Of a stretch of DNA of 64,000 nucleotides, positions 16,404-25,312 are shown piece by piece. Origin of the DNA: Methylobacterium hispanicum. Its GTDB lineage: Bacteria; Pseudomonadota; Alphaproteobacteria; Rhizobiales; Beijerinckiaceae. Position numbers and translations under genes: made by a program. Position 1 is the stretch's first letter, and each line of letters begins with the position of its first letter. The notes beneath the pieces are model-generated. The model had not been told where the DNA came from. It did no database searches and was given only the letters and a program-made list of their open reading frames with translations. Location: NCBI RefSeq assembly GCF_022179285.1, contig NZ_BPQO01000012.1, positions 62,001 through 126,000 on the forward strand. Direction: 5' to 3'.

Positions 16404-17753
16404 ATGTCAGACTCGATCGGAATCGCCCCGACGGCGGCGGATGTCGCGGCCGACCGCCGCCGCCGCATCAAGGCCATCGTCGGCTCGTCATCGGGCAATC
16501 TGGTCGAGTGGTACGACTTCTACACCTACGCCTTCTTCGCCCTCTACTTCGCACCGGCCTTCTTCCCGAAGGGCGATTCCACCAGCCAGCTCCTGCAGAC
16601 CGCCGGCATCTTCGCGGTCGGCTTCTTCATGCGCCCGATCGGCGGCTGGCTGTTCGGCCGCATCGCCGACCGCGTAGGCCGCAAGACCTCGATGGTCATC
16701 TCGGTGCTGATGATGTGCTTCGGCTCGCTGATGATCGGCATCCTGCCGACCTACGAGACCGTCGGCTCCCTCGCCCCGCTCCTGCTCCTCCTCGCCCGCA
16801 TGCTGCAGGGCCTGTCGGTGGGCGGCGAGTACGGCACCAGCGCGACCTACATGAGCGAGGTGGCGATCAAGGGCCATCGCGGCTTCTTCGCCTCGTTCCA
16901 GTACGTCACGCTGATCGGCGGCCAGCTCCTGGCCTCGCTCGTCCTCATCACCATGCAATCCGTGATGCCCGCCGAGCAGATCACGGCCTGGGGCTGGCGC
17001 ATCCCGTTCTTCATCGGCGCGGCGGCCGCGGTCGTGGCGCTCTACCTGCGCCGCTCGCTCGCCGAGACCGGGGGCTCCGACAAGGAGGATGCCGGCACCT
17101 TCAGCGAGCTGTTCAAGCACTGGCGCGCCTTCTGCGTCGTGCTCGCCTATACGGCCGGCGGCTCGCTGGTGTTCTACACCTTCACGACGTACATGCAGAA
17201 GTACCTCGTCAACACCGCGCACATGGACAAGGCGGTCGCCTCGCGCACGATGACGGCGGTACTCCTGGTCTACATGGCGGTGCAGCCGTTCTTCGGCTGG
17301 CTCTCGGACCGGATCGGCCGCAAGGCCAACATGATCGCCTATAGCGGCCTCGGCACCGTGATGGTGGTCCCGCTGATGACGGCGATCGGCGCGAACCAGA
17401 ACCCCTACGTCGCCTTCGGCCTGATCACGCTCGGCCTGCTCGCGGTGAGCTTCTACACGGGCATCTCGGGCATCGTGAAGGCCGAGCTGTTCCCCACCAA
17501 GGTGCGGGCGCTGGGCGTCGGGCTCTCCTACGCGCTCGCCAACGCCACCTTCGGCGGCACGGCCGAGTACGTCGCCCTCTGGTTCAAGGACAACGGCATG
17601 GAATCGACCTTCTTCTGGTACGTCACCGTGCTGCTGGCGATCGCCTTCGTGGCCTCGCTGATCATGCCGAACCCGAAGGTGCACGGCTATCTCGACGGCG
17701 CCGGCACGGTCGAGGAGGCGCTCGGCAAGAAGCGCGCGCTGGCCCACGCCTGA
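16404..17753 (+). CDS. kgtP: MFS metabolite:H+ symporter, KgtP (alpha-ketoglutarate permease) like
   Basis: A 449-residue, 12-segment major facilitator of the MHS family. It resembles E. coli KgtP closely over the first half: [48 protein letters not shown] and [22 protein letters not shown]. The A-motif [13 protein letters not shown] after TM2 and its repeat [13 protein letters not shown] are both present. It should import 2-oxoglutarate or a related dicarboxylate with a proton. The ATG follows CCAGGGAGAC. It lies downstream of hrcA with a 192-base gap and ends at a strong hairpin, so it is probably its own unit. Confidence 0.88.
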   Translation: MSDSIGIAPTAADVAADRRRRIKAIVGSSSGNLVEWYDFYTYAFFALYFAPAFFPKGDSTSQLLQTAGIFAVGFFMRPIGGWLFGRIADRVGRKTSMVISVLMMCFGSLMIGILPTYETVGSLAPLLLLLARMLQGLSVGGEYGTSATYMSEVAIKGHRGFFASFQYVTLIGGQLLASLVLITMQSVMPAEQITAWGWRIPFFIGAAAAVVALYLRRSLAETGGSDKEDAGTFSELFKHWRAFCVVLAYTAGGSLVFYTFTTYMQKYLVNTAHMDKAVASRTMTAVLLVYMAVQPFFGWLSDRIGRKANMIAYSGLGTVMVVPLMTAIGANQNPYVAFGLITLGLLAVSFYTGISGIVKAELFPTKVRALGVGLSYALANATFGGTAEYVALWFKDNGMESTFFWYVTVLLAIAFVASLIMPNPKVHGYLDGAGTVEEALGKKRALAHA

Positions 17754-17772
17754 GCGGCAGGCTCCGAACGGA

Positions 17773-17806
17773 CGAGCGGCCCCGGGGCTTCCCCCGGGGC
17801 CGCTCG
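17773..17806. terminator. Strong bidirectional hairpin between kgtP-like gene and sodC
   Basis: Perfect 15-base inverted repeat CGAGCGGCCCCGGGG / CCCCGGGGCCGCTCG with a CTTC loop, between two convergent genes. No T run follows, but the stem is very stable. Confidence 0.8.
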
Positions 17807-17835
17807 CGTTCGGGGCCTTGAAGCGTCAGGCCCTG

Positions 17836-18408
17836 CTACTTGATCACCGCGCAGCCGATCCGGGCGCCCGCGCCGCCGATGGGCTGGCTCGCGTGGTCGT
17901 CCTCGTTGGCGTGGATGATCAGCGCCGAGCCGTCGCCGTCCTTCAGGCCGCCCTCGCCGGTCAGCGGCGTCTCGCTCGACACCTCGGCGTTGGCCGAGCC
18001 GTCCTGCCCCGCGAAGAGGTTCGGCAGGTCGCCCTCGTCGGGCCCGTCCGGGTTGAGCAGGCCGTGCTTGCTCTGGTCGTGGTTCACGTGGGCCTTCGAC
18101 TTCTCGAACTTCTCGGTGTCCGAGCAGTCGCCGACCGCGTGGAAGTGCATGCCGTGCCAGCCGGGGGGCAGGCCGCCGGGCTGGATCGTCACCCGCGCGA
18201 CGAGGGTGTTGGCCCCGTCGCGCAGCTTCAGGGTGCCGATGGTGTCGCCCTTGTTGTTCCTGATCTGCGTCTCGTAGGCCTGGGGCTCGGCGGGCTTGCT
18301 CTGCTCGGCGGGCTTGGTCTGCTCGCCGGGCTTGGCCGGCTCCTGGGCGAGCGCCGCGGCGGGCGCGAGGCCCGCGGCGAGCGCGAGCAGGGGCAGGATG
18401 CGTGTCAT
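17836..18408 (-). CDS. sodC: Periplasmic Cu/Zn superoxide dismutase
   Basis: A 190-residue exported SodC. Signal peptide ILPLLALAAGLAPAAALA, then a Lys/Pro/Gln linker with three PAEQ/PGEQ-like repeats, then the SOD domain: GWHGMHFHAVGDC (copper ligands and disulfide Cys), KAHVNHDQSKHG, HGLLNPDGPDEGDLPNL (zinc ligands) and a C-terminal GGAGARIGCAVIK with the second disulfide Cys. It removes superoxide in the periplasm. It converges on the kgtP-like gene and is divergent from tlyA. Confidence 0.95.
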   Translation of the reverse strand: MTRILPLLALAAGLAPAAALAQEPAKPGEQTKPAEQSKPAEPQAYETQIRNNKGDTIGTLKLRDGANTLVARVTIQPGGLPPGWHGMHFHAVGDCSDTEKFEKSKAHVNHDQSKHGLLNPDGPDEGDLPNLFAGQDGSANAEVSSETPLTGEGGLKDGDGSALIIHANEDDHASQPIGGAGARIGCAVIK

Positions 18409-18496
18409 GCGATGGCTCTCCTCTCGGTGTCGGGCTAGTTAGGCCGACTTGCCCGCCCCGACAGGGCGGGACGAACACGCGGGCGACGAGAGGACG

Positions 18497-19249
18497 ATGA
18501 CGGGCGAGCGCCTCAGGGCTGACCGCTTCCTGGTCGAGCACGGGCATTTCGAGAGCCGGGCGCGGGCGCAGGCCGCGATCTCCGCAGGCCTCGTGCGCGT
18601 GAACGGCCGCGTGCTCGCCCGCGCCTCCGCGGCGATTCCCCCCGGGGCCCGGGTCGAGGCCGAGGCGCCCCACCCCTACGTCTCCCGCGGCGGCCTCAAG
18701 CTGGAGGCGGCGCTCGACGCCTTCGGGCTCGATCCGGCGGGCCGCGCGGCGCTCGACGTCGGCGCCTCGACGGGGGGCTTCACCGACCTGCTGCTGCGGC
18801 GCGGCGCGGCGCGCGTCCACGCGGTCGATGTCGGGCGCGACCAGCTCCACGCCTCGCTGCGGGCCGACCCGCGCGTCGCCTGCCGCGAGGGCACCGACAT
18901 CCGCGCGCTCGCGGGCCCGCTCGATCCCGTACCGGATCTGTGCGGGATCGACGTCAGCTTCATCGCGCTGCGCCTCGTACTTCCGGCAGTGGCCTTCCTC
19001 CTCGCGCCGCGAACGGACCTCGTCGCGCTGATCAAGCCGCAATTCGAGGCCGGGCGGGCGCGGGTCGGGCGCGGCGGGATCGTGCGCGACCCCGCCGTCC
19101 ACGCCGCGGTCTGCGAAGAGGTGCGGGCGGCCCTGGCCGAACTCGGCTTCGCGGTCCTCGGCCTCCTGCCCTCCCCGATCCAGGGCGGCGACGGCAATAC
19201 CGAATTCCTGGTCGGCGCCCGCCGCGCGACCCTCGAGGATCCCACATGA
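18497..19249 (+). CDS. tlyA: TlyA-family rRNA 2'-O-methyltransferase
   Basis: A 250-residue S4/FtsJ-type methyltransferase. The S4 RNA-binding domain occupies residues ~5-60 (RADRFLVEHGHFESRARAQAAISAGLVRVNGR), followed by PYVSRGGLKLEAAL and the SAM loop DVGASTGGFTDLLL. LIKPQFEAGR and the C-terminal SPIQGGDGNTEFL complete the family signature. Homologues methylate 16S and/or 23S rRNA ribose; some also have haemolysin-associated names. The stop codon overlaps the ATG of the next methyltransferase (ATGA), so both RNA-modifying enzymes are co-translated. Confidence 0.92.
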   Translation: MTGERLRADRFLVEHGHFESRARAQAAISAGLVRVNGRVLARASAAIPPGARVEAEAPHPYVSRGGLKLEAALDAFGLDPAGRAALDVGASTGGFTDLLLRRGAARVHAVDVGRDQLHASLRADPRVACREGTDIRALAGPLDPVPDLCGIDVSFIALRLVLPAVAFLLAPRTDLVALIKPQFEAGRARVGRGGIVRDPAVHAAVCEEVRAALAELGFAVLGLLPSPIQGGDGNTEFLVGARRATLEDPT

Positions 19250-20505
19250 GCGAGAGCGTCACCATCGGCCGCCTGGGTGCGCGCGGCGACGGCATCGCCG
19301 AGGACGGAACCCCCGTCGCGGGCGCGCTGCCGGGCGAGCGCGTCGCCGTCCGGCGCGAGGGTGGGCGCGGCGTGCTGGAGGCGGTCGAGACCGCATCCAT
19401 CGATCGGGTCGAGCCGTTCTGCCCCTATTTCGGGCGCTGCGGCGGCTGCGCCGTGCAGCATCTGGCGCCCGAGCCCTATGCCGCCTGGAAGCGGGGCCTC
19501 CTCGCCCAGGCCCTGTCGCAGGCCGGCCTCGCGGTCGAGCCCGGCGCGCTGATCGACGCGCACGGCGAGGGGCGGCGCCGCATCACGCTGCACGTGCGCG
19601 AGCGGGACGGCCGGGCCGAGGCCGGGCTGATGGCCGCGCGCAGCCACGACCTCGTGGCGATCGACCATTGCCCGATCACGGTGCCGGCGCTCCACACGGC
19701 CCCGGCGATCGCGCGGGCGCTGAGCGCGCCGCTGGGCCACGGCCGCAAGCCCCTCGACGTCGCCGTGACGGCGACGGAGCCGGGCCTCGACGTCGATATC
19801 CGCGGGCACGGCCCGGTCCCGGCCGGCGTACGCGCGGCCCTGGTGCGCCTGGCCGAGACGCTGCGCCTCGCCCGGCTCTCGCTGCACGGGGACGTGGTGG
19901 TGGAGCGGACGCCCCCGAGCGTGGCCTCCGGCCCCGGCCGGCTCTACCCGCCGCCGGGCGGCTTCCTGCAGGCGACGGCGGCCGGCGAGGCGGCGCTGAC
20001 TGCCCTCGTGCTCGAGGCCCTGCCGAAGAAGGCGCGACGCGCCGCCGACCTATTCGCGGGCTGCGGACCGTTCAGCCTCGCGATGGCGCGGACCACGGAG
20101 GTCCACGCGGTCGAGGGCGAGGCCGGGCCGCTCGCCGGCCTCGACCGGGCGGTCCGGGCCCAGGGCGGCCTGCGCCGGCTCACCCACGAGCGCCGGGACC
20201 TGTTCCGCCGCCCGCTGCTCGCCCACGACCTCAACGCCTACGACGCGGTGGTGCTCGACCCGCCTCGGGCCGGCGCGGAGGCCCAGATGAACCAGCTCGC
20301 CGAATCGCGCGTGCCGCTGGTCGTCGGCGTCGCCTGCGATGCCGGCACCTTCGCGCGCGACGCCGCCACCCTGGTGGCCGGCGGCTACAGCCTCGATTCG
20401 GTCACGCCCGTCGATCAGTTCCGGTATTCGAGCCATCTCGAGATGGTCGGCGTATTCCGTCGTACAGTCGAACGCCGCAAACCGGGCCTGCGCCGCCCGC
20501 GCTGA
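19246..20505 (+). CDS. TrmA/RlmD-family RNA m5U methyltransferase
   Basis: A 419-residue class I RNA (uracil-5-)-methyltransferase. After an N-terminal TRAM-like stretch comes a four-Cys iron-sulfur site (CPYFGRCGGC plus the later DHCPIT). The SAM-binding region is ADLFAGCGPFSLAMA, VVLDPPRAGAE is the motif IV loop, and GVACDAGTFARD carries the catalytic cysteine. Such enzymes modify U747 or U1939 of 23S rRNA; the exact target cannot be read from the sequence. It overlaps tlyA by 4 bases. Confidence 0.88.
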   Translation: MSESVTIGRLGARGDGIAEDGTPVAGALPGERVAVRREGGRGVLEAVETASIDRVEPFCPYFGRCGGCAVQHLAPEPYAAWKRGLLAQALSQAGLAVEPGALIDAHGEGRRRITLHVRERDGRAEAGLMAARSHDLVAIDHCPITVPALHTAPAIARALSAPLGHGRKPLDVAVTATEPGLDVDIRGHGPVPAGVRAALVRLAETLRLARLSLHGDVVVERTPPSVASGPGRLYPPPGGFLQATAAGEAALTALVLEALPKKARRAADLFAGCGPFSLAMARTTEVHAVEGEAGPLAGLDRAVRAQGGLRRLTHERRDLFRRPLLAHDLNAYDAVVLDPPRAGAEAQMNQLAESRVPLVVGVACDAGTFARDAATLVAGGYSLDSVTPVDQFRYSSHLEMVGVFRRTVERRKPGLRRPR

Positions 20506-20567
20506 GACCGGGATTTACTGTACTCCCTCGCATGGTAGACTTCTGCCGTGTTCGACGGAGGTCCGCC

Positions 20568-20834
20568 ATGCCGCTCGCCCGCCCGACGCTTCCGCTCGTC
20601 CTGCTTCTCGCCAACCTGCCCGCCGCGGCTCACGCCCAGGCCCCCGACCTCACCGGGACCGGCGGTAGACCGACCACCACGATCACCGCGCCCTACACGG
20701 ACCGGGAGGGCGTGACGAAGCCGCCGGGCGCGGCGCTCGGGCCCCGCGACCGGCCCTCGGCCGACGCGCAGCGTCGCGAGGAGCGCGCGATCGAGCGCAT
20801 CGAGGACAGCATCTGCACCGGCTGCGAGGATTGA
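20568..20834 (+). CDS. Small exported hypothetical protein with C-terminal CxxC
   Basis: An 88-residue protein with a signal peptide (LPLVLLLANLPAAAHAQA), a Thr/Pro-rich body, a charged helix (DAQRREERAIERIEDS) and a C-terminal CTGC four residues from the end. The CxxC could bind metal or form a redox disulfide in the periplasm. The ATG at 20568 follows GGAGG. It stands 62 bases downstream of the methyltransferase. I do not recognise the family. Confidence 0.65.
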   Translation: MPLARPTLPLVLLLANLPAAAHAQAPDLTGTGGRPTTTITAPYTDREGVTKPPGAALGPRDRPSADAQRREERAIERIEDSICTGCED

Positions 20835-20937
20835 GCGGGTCCGCAGCCCGCCTGTCCCCGGGCGCCCCGAGCCTCGGCGGGGGGCGGATCCGGGACGGGA
20901 GGCCGACGCATCCGTGTGCGGCACCCCGCGTCGAGGC

Positions 20938-23900
20938 TCACGCCGGCTCGGCCCCCTCGAGGTAGTCGCTCGGCGCCCGCACGGGCGCGCCGCGCAGCAG
21001 CGTGTAGAGGAAGGGCACGAAGAGCAGCGTGGCCGGCGTGCCGAAGGCGATGCCGCCCATCACCGCGCGGGCGAGCGCCGCGTTCTGCTCGCCGCCCTCG
21101 CCGGTGCCGAGGGCCATCGGGATCAGGCCCAGGAACATCGCGCCCGCCGTCATCAGGACCGGGCGCAGGCGCGTCTCGCCCGCGAGCAGGGCCGCCTCCA
21201 GCGCCGAGCATCCCGTCGCCTCCCGGTGCTCGCGGGCGAAGGTGACGAGCAGGATCGAGTTCGCGGAGGCAATGCCCACCGACATGATCGCGCCGAACAG
21301 CGAGGGGATCGAGAAGCTGGTGCCCGTGACGAACAGGCTGAAGACGATGCCGCAGAAAGCGAGCGGCAGCGCCAGCAGCACCACGAACGGGTCGCCCCAG
21401 CTCTGGTAGTTCACCGCCATCAGGAGGTAGACGGCCACCAGCGCGATCGAGAGGCCGATGCCGAGCCGGAAGAAGGCCTGGTCCATGTTCTCGATCTGGC
21501 CGCGGACCGTGATCTTGTCGGGGGCCGGCAGGTTCTTCTGCTCGTCGTCCACGATCCTGCGGATCTCGGCCGCCACCGAGCCGAGGTCGGAATCCTGCAC
21601 CGAGGCGTAGACGTTGAAGGTCGGCGCGGTGTTGACGTGGTTGATCACCGTCTGGATGCCCTGGCGGCGGAAATCGGCGACGCTGGAGAGGAGCGTGAGC
21701 ACGCCCGGCTGGTCGCCCTCCGCGCGCACCATCAGGGGCGTGTTGCGCAAGGCGGTGAGCGAGTCGTTGCGGTATTCCGGCGTCTGCACCCAGAGCTGGT
21801 AGGGGATGCCGGTCTTCGGGTCCGACCAGAAGTTCGGCGTGACCTGGAAGGAGCCGGCCAGCGAGACGTTGAGCCCCTGCGCGATCTGCTGCTGCGTCAG
21901 GCCGAGTTCCGAGGCGAGGCGCCGGTCGACATCCACGAAGAATTGCGGCGTGCCGACGATCTGGTGCAGGTGCACGTCGACGGCGCCCGGCACCTCCTTG
22001 AGGCGGCGCACGATGTTCTGGGCGACCGCGAGGTCCTTCTCCGTATTGCGGCCGGACACCTGGATGTCGATCTGCGCCAGCGTGCCGAAATTGAGGATCT
22101 GCGTGATGATGTCGGAGGGCTGGGTGTAGACCACGAGGTCGGGGAAGCGCTCGCGCAGCACCTCGCGCAGGCGCTTGGTGTAGAGCGCCGTCGAGCCGTG
22201 GCCCTCCTTCAGGCTGATCAGCATCTGGCCGTCGTTGTAGGCCACGAAGGAGCCGTCCGAGAAGGCGAAGTTGTAGTTGTTCGAGGGCAGGCCGATATTG
22301 TCGAGGATCTGCTCGATCTCACCCTCCGGAATGACCTCCCGCACGACCGCCTGCACCGCCGCGAAGGTCTGCACGGCGGTCTCGATGCGCATGCCGGGGC
22401 GGGTGCGCAGGTGCAGGGTGATCTGGCTCGACGCCACCTGCGGGAAGTAGTCCCGCCCGACGAAGGTGAAGAGCGCGCCCGTGCCCGCGAAGATCAGTCC
22501 GACAGAGGCGAGCGTGGCCGCGCGCCGGGCCAGCACCGCGTGCAGCAGCCCGAGATAGCCGCAGTGGAAGCGACTGAACCGCGCCTCGAAGCCGTGCCGG
22601 AAGGCACCCGCCGCCCGGACGACCGGGCCGCCGACGAGGCCGAGTGCGCGCCCGATCCGGGTGCGCGGCGGCTCGGCCCCTTCGCCGTGGTGCTGCGCGT
22701 ACTCGCGCGCCACCAGCACGTCGATCAGCACCGGCACCAGGGTGCGCGAGAGGAGGTAGGAGGTCAGCATCGCGAAGACGACCGCGAGCGCTTGGGGGGT
22801 GAACAGGTAGCGGGGCGTGTCGGCGAGCGCGAAGACCGAGGTGAAGGCCGCGCAGATCGAGAGCGTCGAGATGAGCGTCGGCTTGGCGATGCTGGCCGCG
22901 CCCTCGACGACAGATTTCCGGAAGGGCTCGCCCTCCTCGAACAGCCGGTAGGTGTTCTCGACCGCGACCGTCGCGTCGTCCACCAGGATGCCGATGGCGA
23001 GCGCGAGACCGCCCAGCGTCATCACGTTGATGGTCTGGCCGAGGGCTGCCAGCACCGCGAGCGAGGTGAGGATCGAGAGTGGGATCGAGATCAGCACCAC
23101 CAGCGTCGAGCGCCAGGAGCCGAGGAAGAGCAGGATGGTCAGCCCGGTGAGCCCGGCCGCGATCATCGCCTCGTGCAGCACGCCCTCGATCGCCGCGGTG
23201 ACGAAGACCGACTGGTCGAAGAGCGGCTTGATCTGCAGGCCGTCCGGCGCCGCGGCGCGGATCTCGGGCAGCGCCTTCTTCACGTTGTTGACGACGTCGA
23301 GGGTCGAGGCGGTGCCGTTCTTGAACACCCGCATCAGCACCGACTGGATGCCGTCCGCCCGCACCACGTTGACCTGGGGCGGACCGCCGTCGCGGACCTG
23401 GGCGACGTCGCGCACCAGCACCGGCTGGCCCGCCACCGTCTTGATCGGCAGGGCGTTGAGCGCCTCGATGGCGTCGGGCGTGGCGTTGAGCTGGATCGGG
23501 TATTGCTGCTCGCCGATCTTGGCGAGCCCCGAGGGGATCGTCAGGTTCTGGGCGGAGATCGCGTTGGTGACGTCGAGGGCGGTGAGCCCCAGCGCCTGGA
23601 GCGCGTGCAGGTCGAGATCGACCATGATCTGGCGCGGGGTGCCGCCGAAGGGCGAGGGCAGCGTCGAGCCCGGCACCTGCGTCAGGCGCTGGCGGATGCG
23701 GTACTGGGCGTAGTCGTTGACCTTGGTCAGGCTCTCCTTGGTGGAGGTGAGCGCGAGCTGGATCACCGGCACCGAGGAGGCGGAGAAGCGCAGCACGATC
23801 GGCGGCTGGATGCCGGGCGGCATCGCGGCGCGGATCGAGTTCATCGCCGAGACGGTCTGGGAGATCGCGAGATCGATGCTGACCGCGTCGTCGAAGTAGA

Positions 23901-24180
23901 TCTTCTGGATCGCCGTGCCCTGCAGGGTGGTCGATTCCATCCGCTTGATGTTGTTGACGTTGTTGGAGAGCGAGAACTCCGCGTAGGTGGTGACGCGCCG
24001 CTCCATCTCAGGCGTCGAGAGGCCCGTATAGGTCCAGACCACCACGACGACCGGGATGTCGACGACGGGCAGCACGTCCTTGGGCGTCGTCACGACGGCC
24101 GCCGCGCCGCCGAGCATCATCAGCACGGCGAGCACGTAGACGGTGATGCGGAACTTCAGCGCGTACTGAACGAGACCCAT
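20938..24180 (-). CDS. RND efflux permease (AcrB/MdtB superfamily), orphan
   Basis: A 1080-residue inner-membrane RND permease with the usual duplicated 6-TM plus periplasmic-loop plan. The N-terminal FRITVYVLAVLMMLGGAAAV is TM1. The TM4 acidic pair is kept (GILVDDATVAVEN, near residue 400). In TM10 (IMSVGIASANSILLV, near residue 970) the position of the AcrB proton-relay lysine is Ala. Many loop segments (PPQVNVVRADGIQSVLMR, IPYQLWVQTPEYRND) resemble multidrug-type RND proteins. No membrane fusion protein or outer-membrane factor is adjacent, so it must use partners encoded elsewhere. Substrate unknown. The upstream gap to the TerB-like gene is 123 bases. Confidence 0.9.
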   Translation of the reverse strand: MGLVQYALKFRITVYVLAVLMMLGGAAAVVTTPKDVLPVVDIPVVVVVWTYTGLSTPEMERRVTTYAEFSLSNNVNNIKRMESTTLQGTAIQKIYFDDAVSIDLAISQTVSAMNSIRAAMPPGIQPPIVLRFSASSVPVIQLALTSTKESLTKVNDYAQYRIRQRLTQVPGSTLPSPFGGTPRQIMVDLDLHALQALGLTALDVTNAISAQNLTIPSGLAKIGEQQYPIQLNATPDAIEALNALPIKTVAGQPVLVRDVAQVRDGGPPQVNVVRADGIQSVLMRVFKNGTASTLDVVNNVKKALPEIRAAAPDGLQIKPLFDQSVFVTAAIEGVLHEAMIAAGLTGLTILLFLGSWRSTLVVLISIPLSILTSLAVLAALGQTINVMTLGGLALAIGILVDDATVAVENTYRLFEEGEPFRKSVVEGAASIAKPTLISTLSICAAFTSVFALADTPRYLFTPQALAVVFAMLTSYLLSRTLVPVLIDVLVAREYAQHHGEGAEPPRTRIGRALGLVGGPVVRAAGAFRHGFEARFSRFHCGYLGLLHAVLARRAATLASVGLIFAGTGALFTFVGRDYFPQVASSQITLHLRTRPGMRIETAVQTFAAVQAVVREVIPEGEIEQILDNIGLPSNNYNFAFSDGSFVAYNDGQMLISLKEGHGSTALYTKRLREVLRERFPDLVVYTQPSDIITQILNFGTLAQIDIQVSGRNTEKDLAVAQNIVRRLKEVPGAVDVHLHQIVGTPQFFVDVDRRLASELGLTQQQIAQGLNVSLAGSFQVTPNFWSDPKTGIPYQLWVQTPEYRNDSLTALRNTPLMVRAEGDQPGVLTLLSSVADFRRQGIQTVINHVNTAPTFNVYASVQDSDLGSVAAEIRRIVDDEQKNLPAPDKITVRGQIENMDQAFFRLGIGLSIALVAVYLLMAVNYQSWGDPFVVLLALPLAFCGIVFSLFVTGTSFSIPSLFGAIMSVGIASANSILLVTFAREHREATGCSALEAALLAGETRLRPVLMTAGAMFLGLIPMALGTGEGGEQNAALARAVMGGIAFGTPATLLFVPFLYTLLRGAPVRAPSDYLEGAEPA

Positions 24181-24303
24181 GTCGCTACCGGTCGCCGGGC
24201 GACGTCCGGGCCCGGCAATTCAACCAGCGATACGATTGTTTCCGCAGGATGTCCGCCCCGTCCGGGGGCGTATCGGCGGGTCGTCGTGCCGCACGGCCGG
24301 CCC

Positions 24304-24738
24304 TCAGCCCAGCAGCGCGTCCTTGTCCACGTCGAGGCTCTGGGCGATCTCACTGAGCGCGCGGTGCTCGGCCTCCTTCACGCCGCCGGCGTCGGCCACG
24401 TCCGCGGCGATCAGGAAGATGTCCTGGCGCTGCTCGAGTGCGCGGTCGGCCACCGCCCCGACGAGGCGCAGGTTCTCCACCCGGCCGGCCCGGGTCTTGG
24501 CCCGCGCGATGCCCTCGTAGAGCTCCTGCTCGATGCGCAGGGTGTCGTAGGACTTCTCGAGGATCGGGTTGGCCCGCATGCCGGCGATGGCCGACTCGAC
24601 CTCCTCCTCGGCGATGTCGCCGTCGGCCACGATCACGTTGGCCGCGGCCGACACTGCCGCCTCGAGGAACACGGCGTCGCCCGCGTAGGACATGATCGTG
24701 CGGCCGAAGCGAAGGATTGCGTCCTGAAGGATGCTCAT
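24304..24738 (-). CDS. TerB-like (tellurite resistance/co-chaperone type) protein
   Basis: A 144-residue helical protein of the TerB fold. Signature: FLEAAVSAAANVIVADGDIAEEEVESA with acidic residues of the metal-binding DGxI..EE motif, followed by a second half with FLIAADVADAGGVKEAEHRAL, the mirrored motif. TerB proteins are cytoplasmic and act with stress-response Ter proteins at membranes; single TerB domain proteins have no firm role. The ATG at 24738 follows GGGAGAA. No other ter genes are nearby, so tellurite resistance should not be inferred. It is upstream of the RND gene on the same strand. Confidence 0.78.
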   Translation of the reverse strand: MSILQDAILRFGRTIMSYAGDAVFLEAAVSAAANVIVADGDIAEEEVESAIAGMRANPILEKSYDTLRIEQELYEGIARAKTRAGRVENLRLVGAVADRALEQRQDIFLIAADVADAGGVKEAEHRALSEIAQSLDVDKDALLG

Positions 24739-24806
24739 GCGGTTCTCCCGCGCAGGAAGGACGGCGATTGTCCCGGCCGAGTCAAGACCCGCGGCCGGGA
24801 GGCGCC

Positions 24807-25007
24807 TCAGGTGATGGTCTCGTGCCCCGGCCAGTCGCGCCCGAGATGGGCCGCCACCTGGGCCGGATCGTCGCCGACCGCGGCGACCGCCGCCACCACC
24901 TGCTCCACCGGCACCATGAAGCGGCGCGCCCAGTAGGCCCGCTCCCAGGGCTCGGCCGTGTTCACCGCCCGCGGCTCCGGCGCATCGTCGGTTCGCTCCG
25001 CCACCAT
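24807..25007 (-). CDS. DUF3606 family small protein
   Basis: A 66-residue protein matching DUF3606: after a charged N-terminus, EPWERAYWARRFMVPVEQVVAAVAAVGDDPAQVAAHLG fits the pattern (D/E)-xx-YW-xxxF-V-xxxx-L-xAV-xxVG-xxxxxV-xxxL. DUF3606 proteins are short helical proteins of unknown role, often stress-induced in Alphaproteobacteria. A weak EcfG-like promoter (GGAAA-N17-CGTT on the minus strand, 25052-25077) lies about 45 bases upstream, which fits that pattern. Confidence 0.7.
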   Translation of the reverse strand: MVAERTDDAPEPRAVNTAEPWERAYWARRFMVPVEQVVAAVAAVGDDPAQVAAHLGRDWPGHETIT

Positions 25008-25039
25008 CGTGTCCCCGTCCTCCGGCGGACACAGAGCAG

Positions 25040-25061
25040 CCCGCGCGTGGGAACGCGCGGG
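25040..25061 (-). terminator. Hairpin downstream of ybdD
   Basis: Perfect 9-base inverted repeat CCCGCGCGT / ACGCGCGGG with a 4-base loop, 26 bases after the ybdD stop. It probably ends the cstA-ybdD transcript. There is no T run. Confidence 0.55.
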
Positions 25062-25077
25062 CGCCGGGATTCTTTCC
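25052..25077 (-). promoter_or_regulatory. Weak EcfG-like promoter before the DUF3606 gene
   Basis: Minus strand GGAAA (25073-25077), 17-base spacer, CGTT (25052-25055). One mismatch from GGAAC in the -35. It partly overlaps the hairpin after ybdD. Confidence 0.3.
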
Positions 25078-25086
25078 GTGGCGGCC

Positions 25087-25308
25087 TCAGCAGCAGCGGA
25101 AGCCGCTGGTGTTGCCGACGCCGAAGCGGGCGTTCTCCCGGTTGCGGAAGAACTCCACCTCGCTCATCGGCCGCTGGTCCGGGTGGGTGCGGCGGATGTG
25201 CTCGGCATAGGCCGCGTAATCCCCCTGCCCCACCATCAGCCGGGCGCCGTCGCAGACGCATTTCTGCAGCGTCTTCCAGCGCTCCATCAGGTTCTGCGAC
25301 GCGCCCAT
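25087..25308 (-). CDS. ybdD: YbdD/YjiX family accessory protein of pyruvate transporter
   Basis: A 73-residue DUF466 (YbdD/YjiX) protein: RWKTLQKCVCDGARLMVGQGDYAAYAEHIRRTHPD, then MSEVEFFRNRENARFG and the terminal RCC. The gene sits 4 bases after the cstA stop codon, the conserved pairing. In E. coli a YbdD/YjiX partner is needed for pyruvate uptake by CstA/BtsT. The terminal Cys pair and HxxRxxHP stretch are the conserved features. Confidence 0.95.
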   Translation of the reverse strand: MGASQNLMERWKTLQKCVCDGARLMVGQGDYAAYAEHIRRTHPDQRPMSEVEFFRNRENARFGVGNTSGFRCC

Positions 25309-25312
25309 CGGC

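Noticed and set aside
24304..24738. Tellurite resistance function for the TerB-like gene
   Set aside because: A single TerB domain protein without terC, terD, terE or terZ nearby does not support a resistance operon.
20914..24936. Very long plus-strand open frame (about 1340 codons) opposite the RND gene
   Set aside because: It is the mirror of a high-GC coding strand, has Arg/Glu/His/Asp-rich low-complexity translation and no domain. The RND permease on the minus strand has a full set of family motifs.
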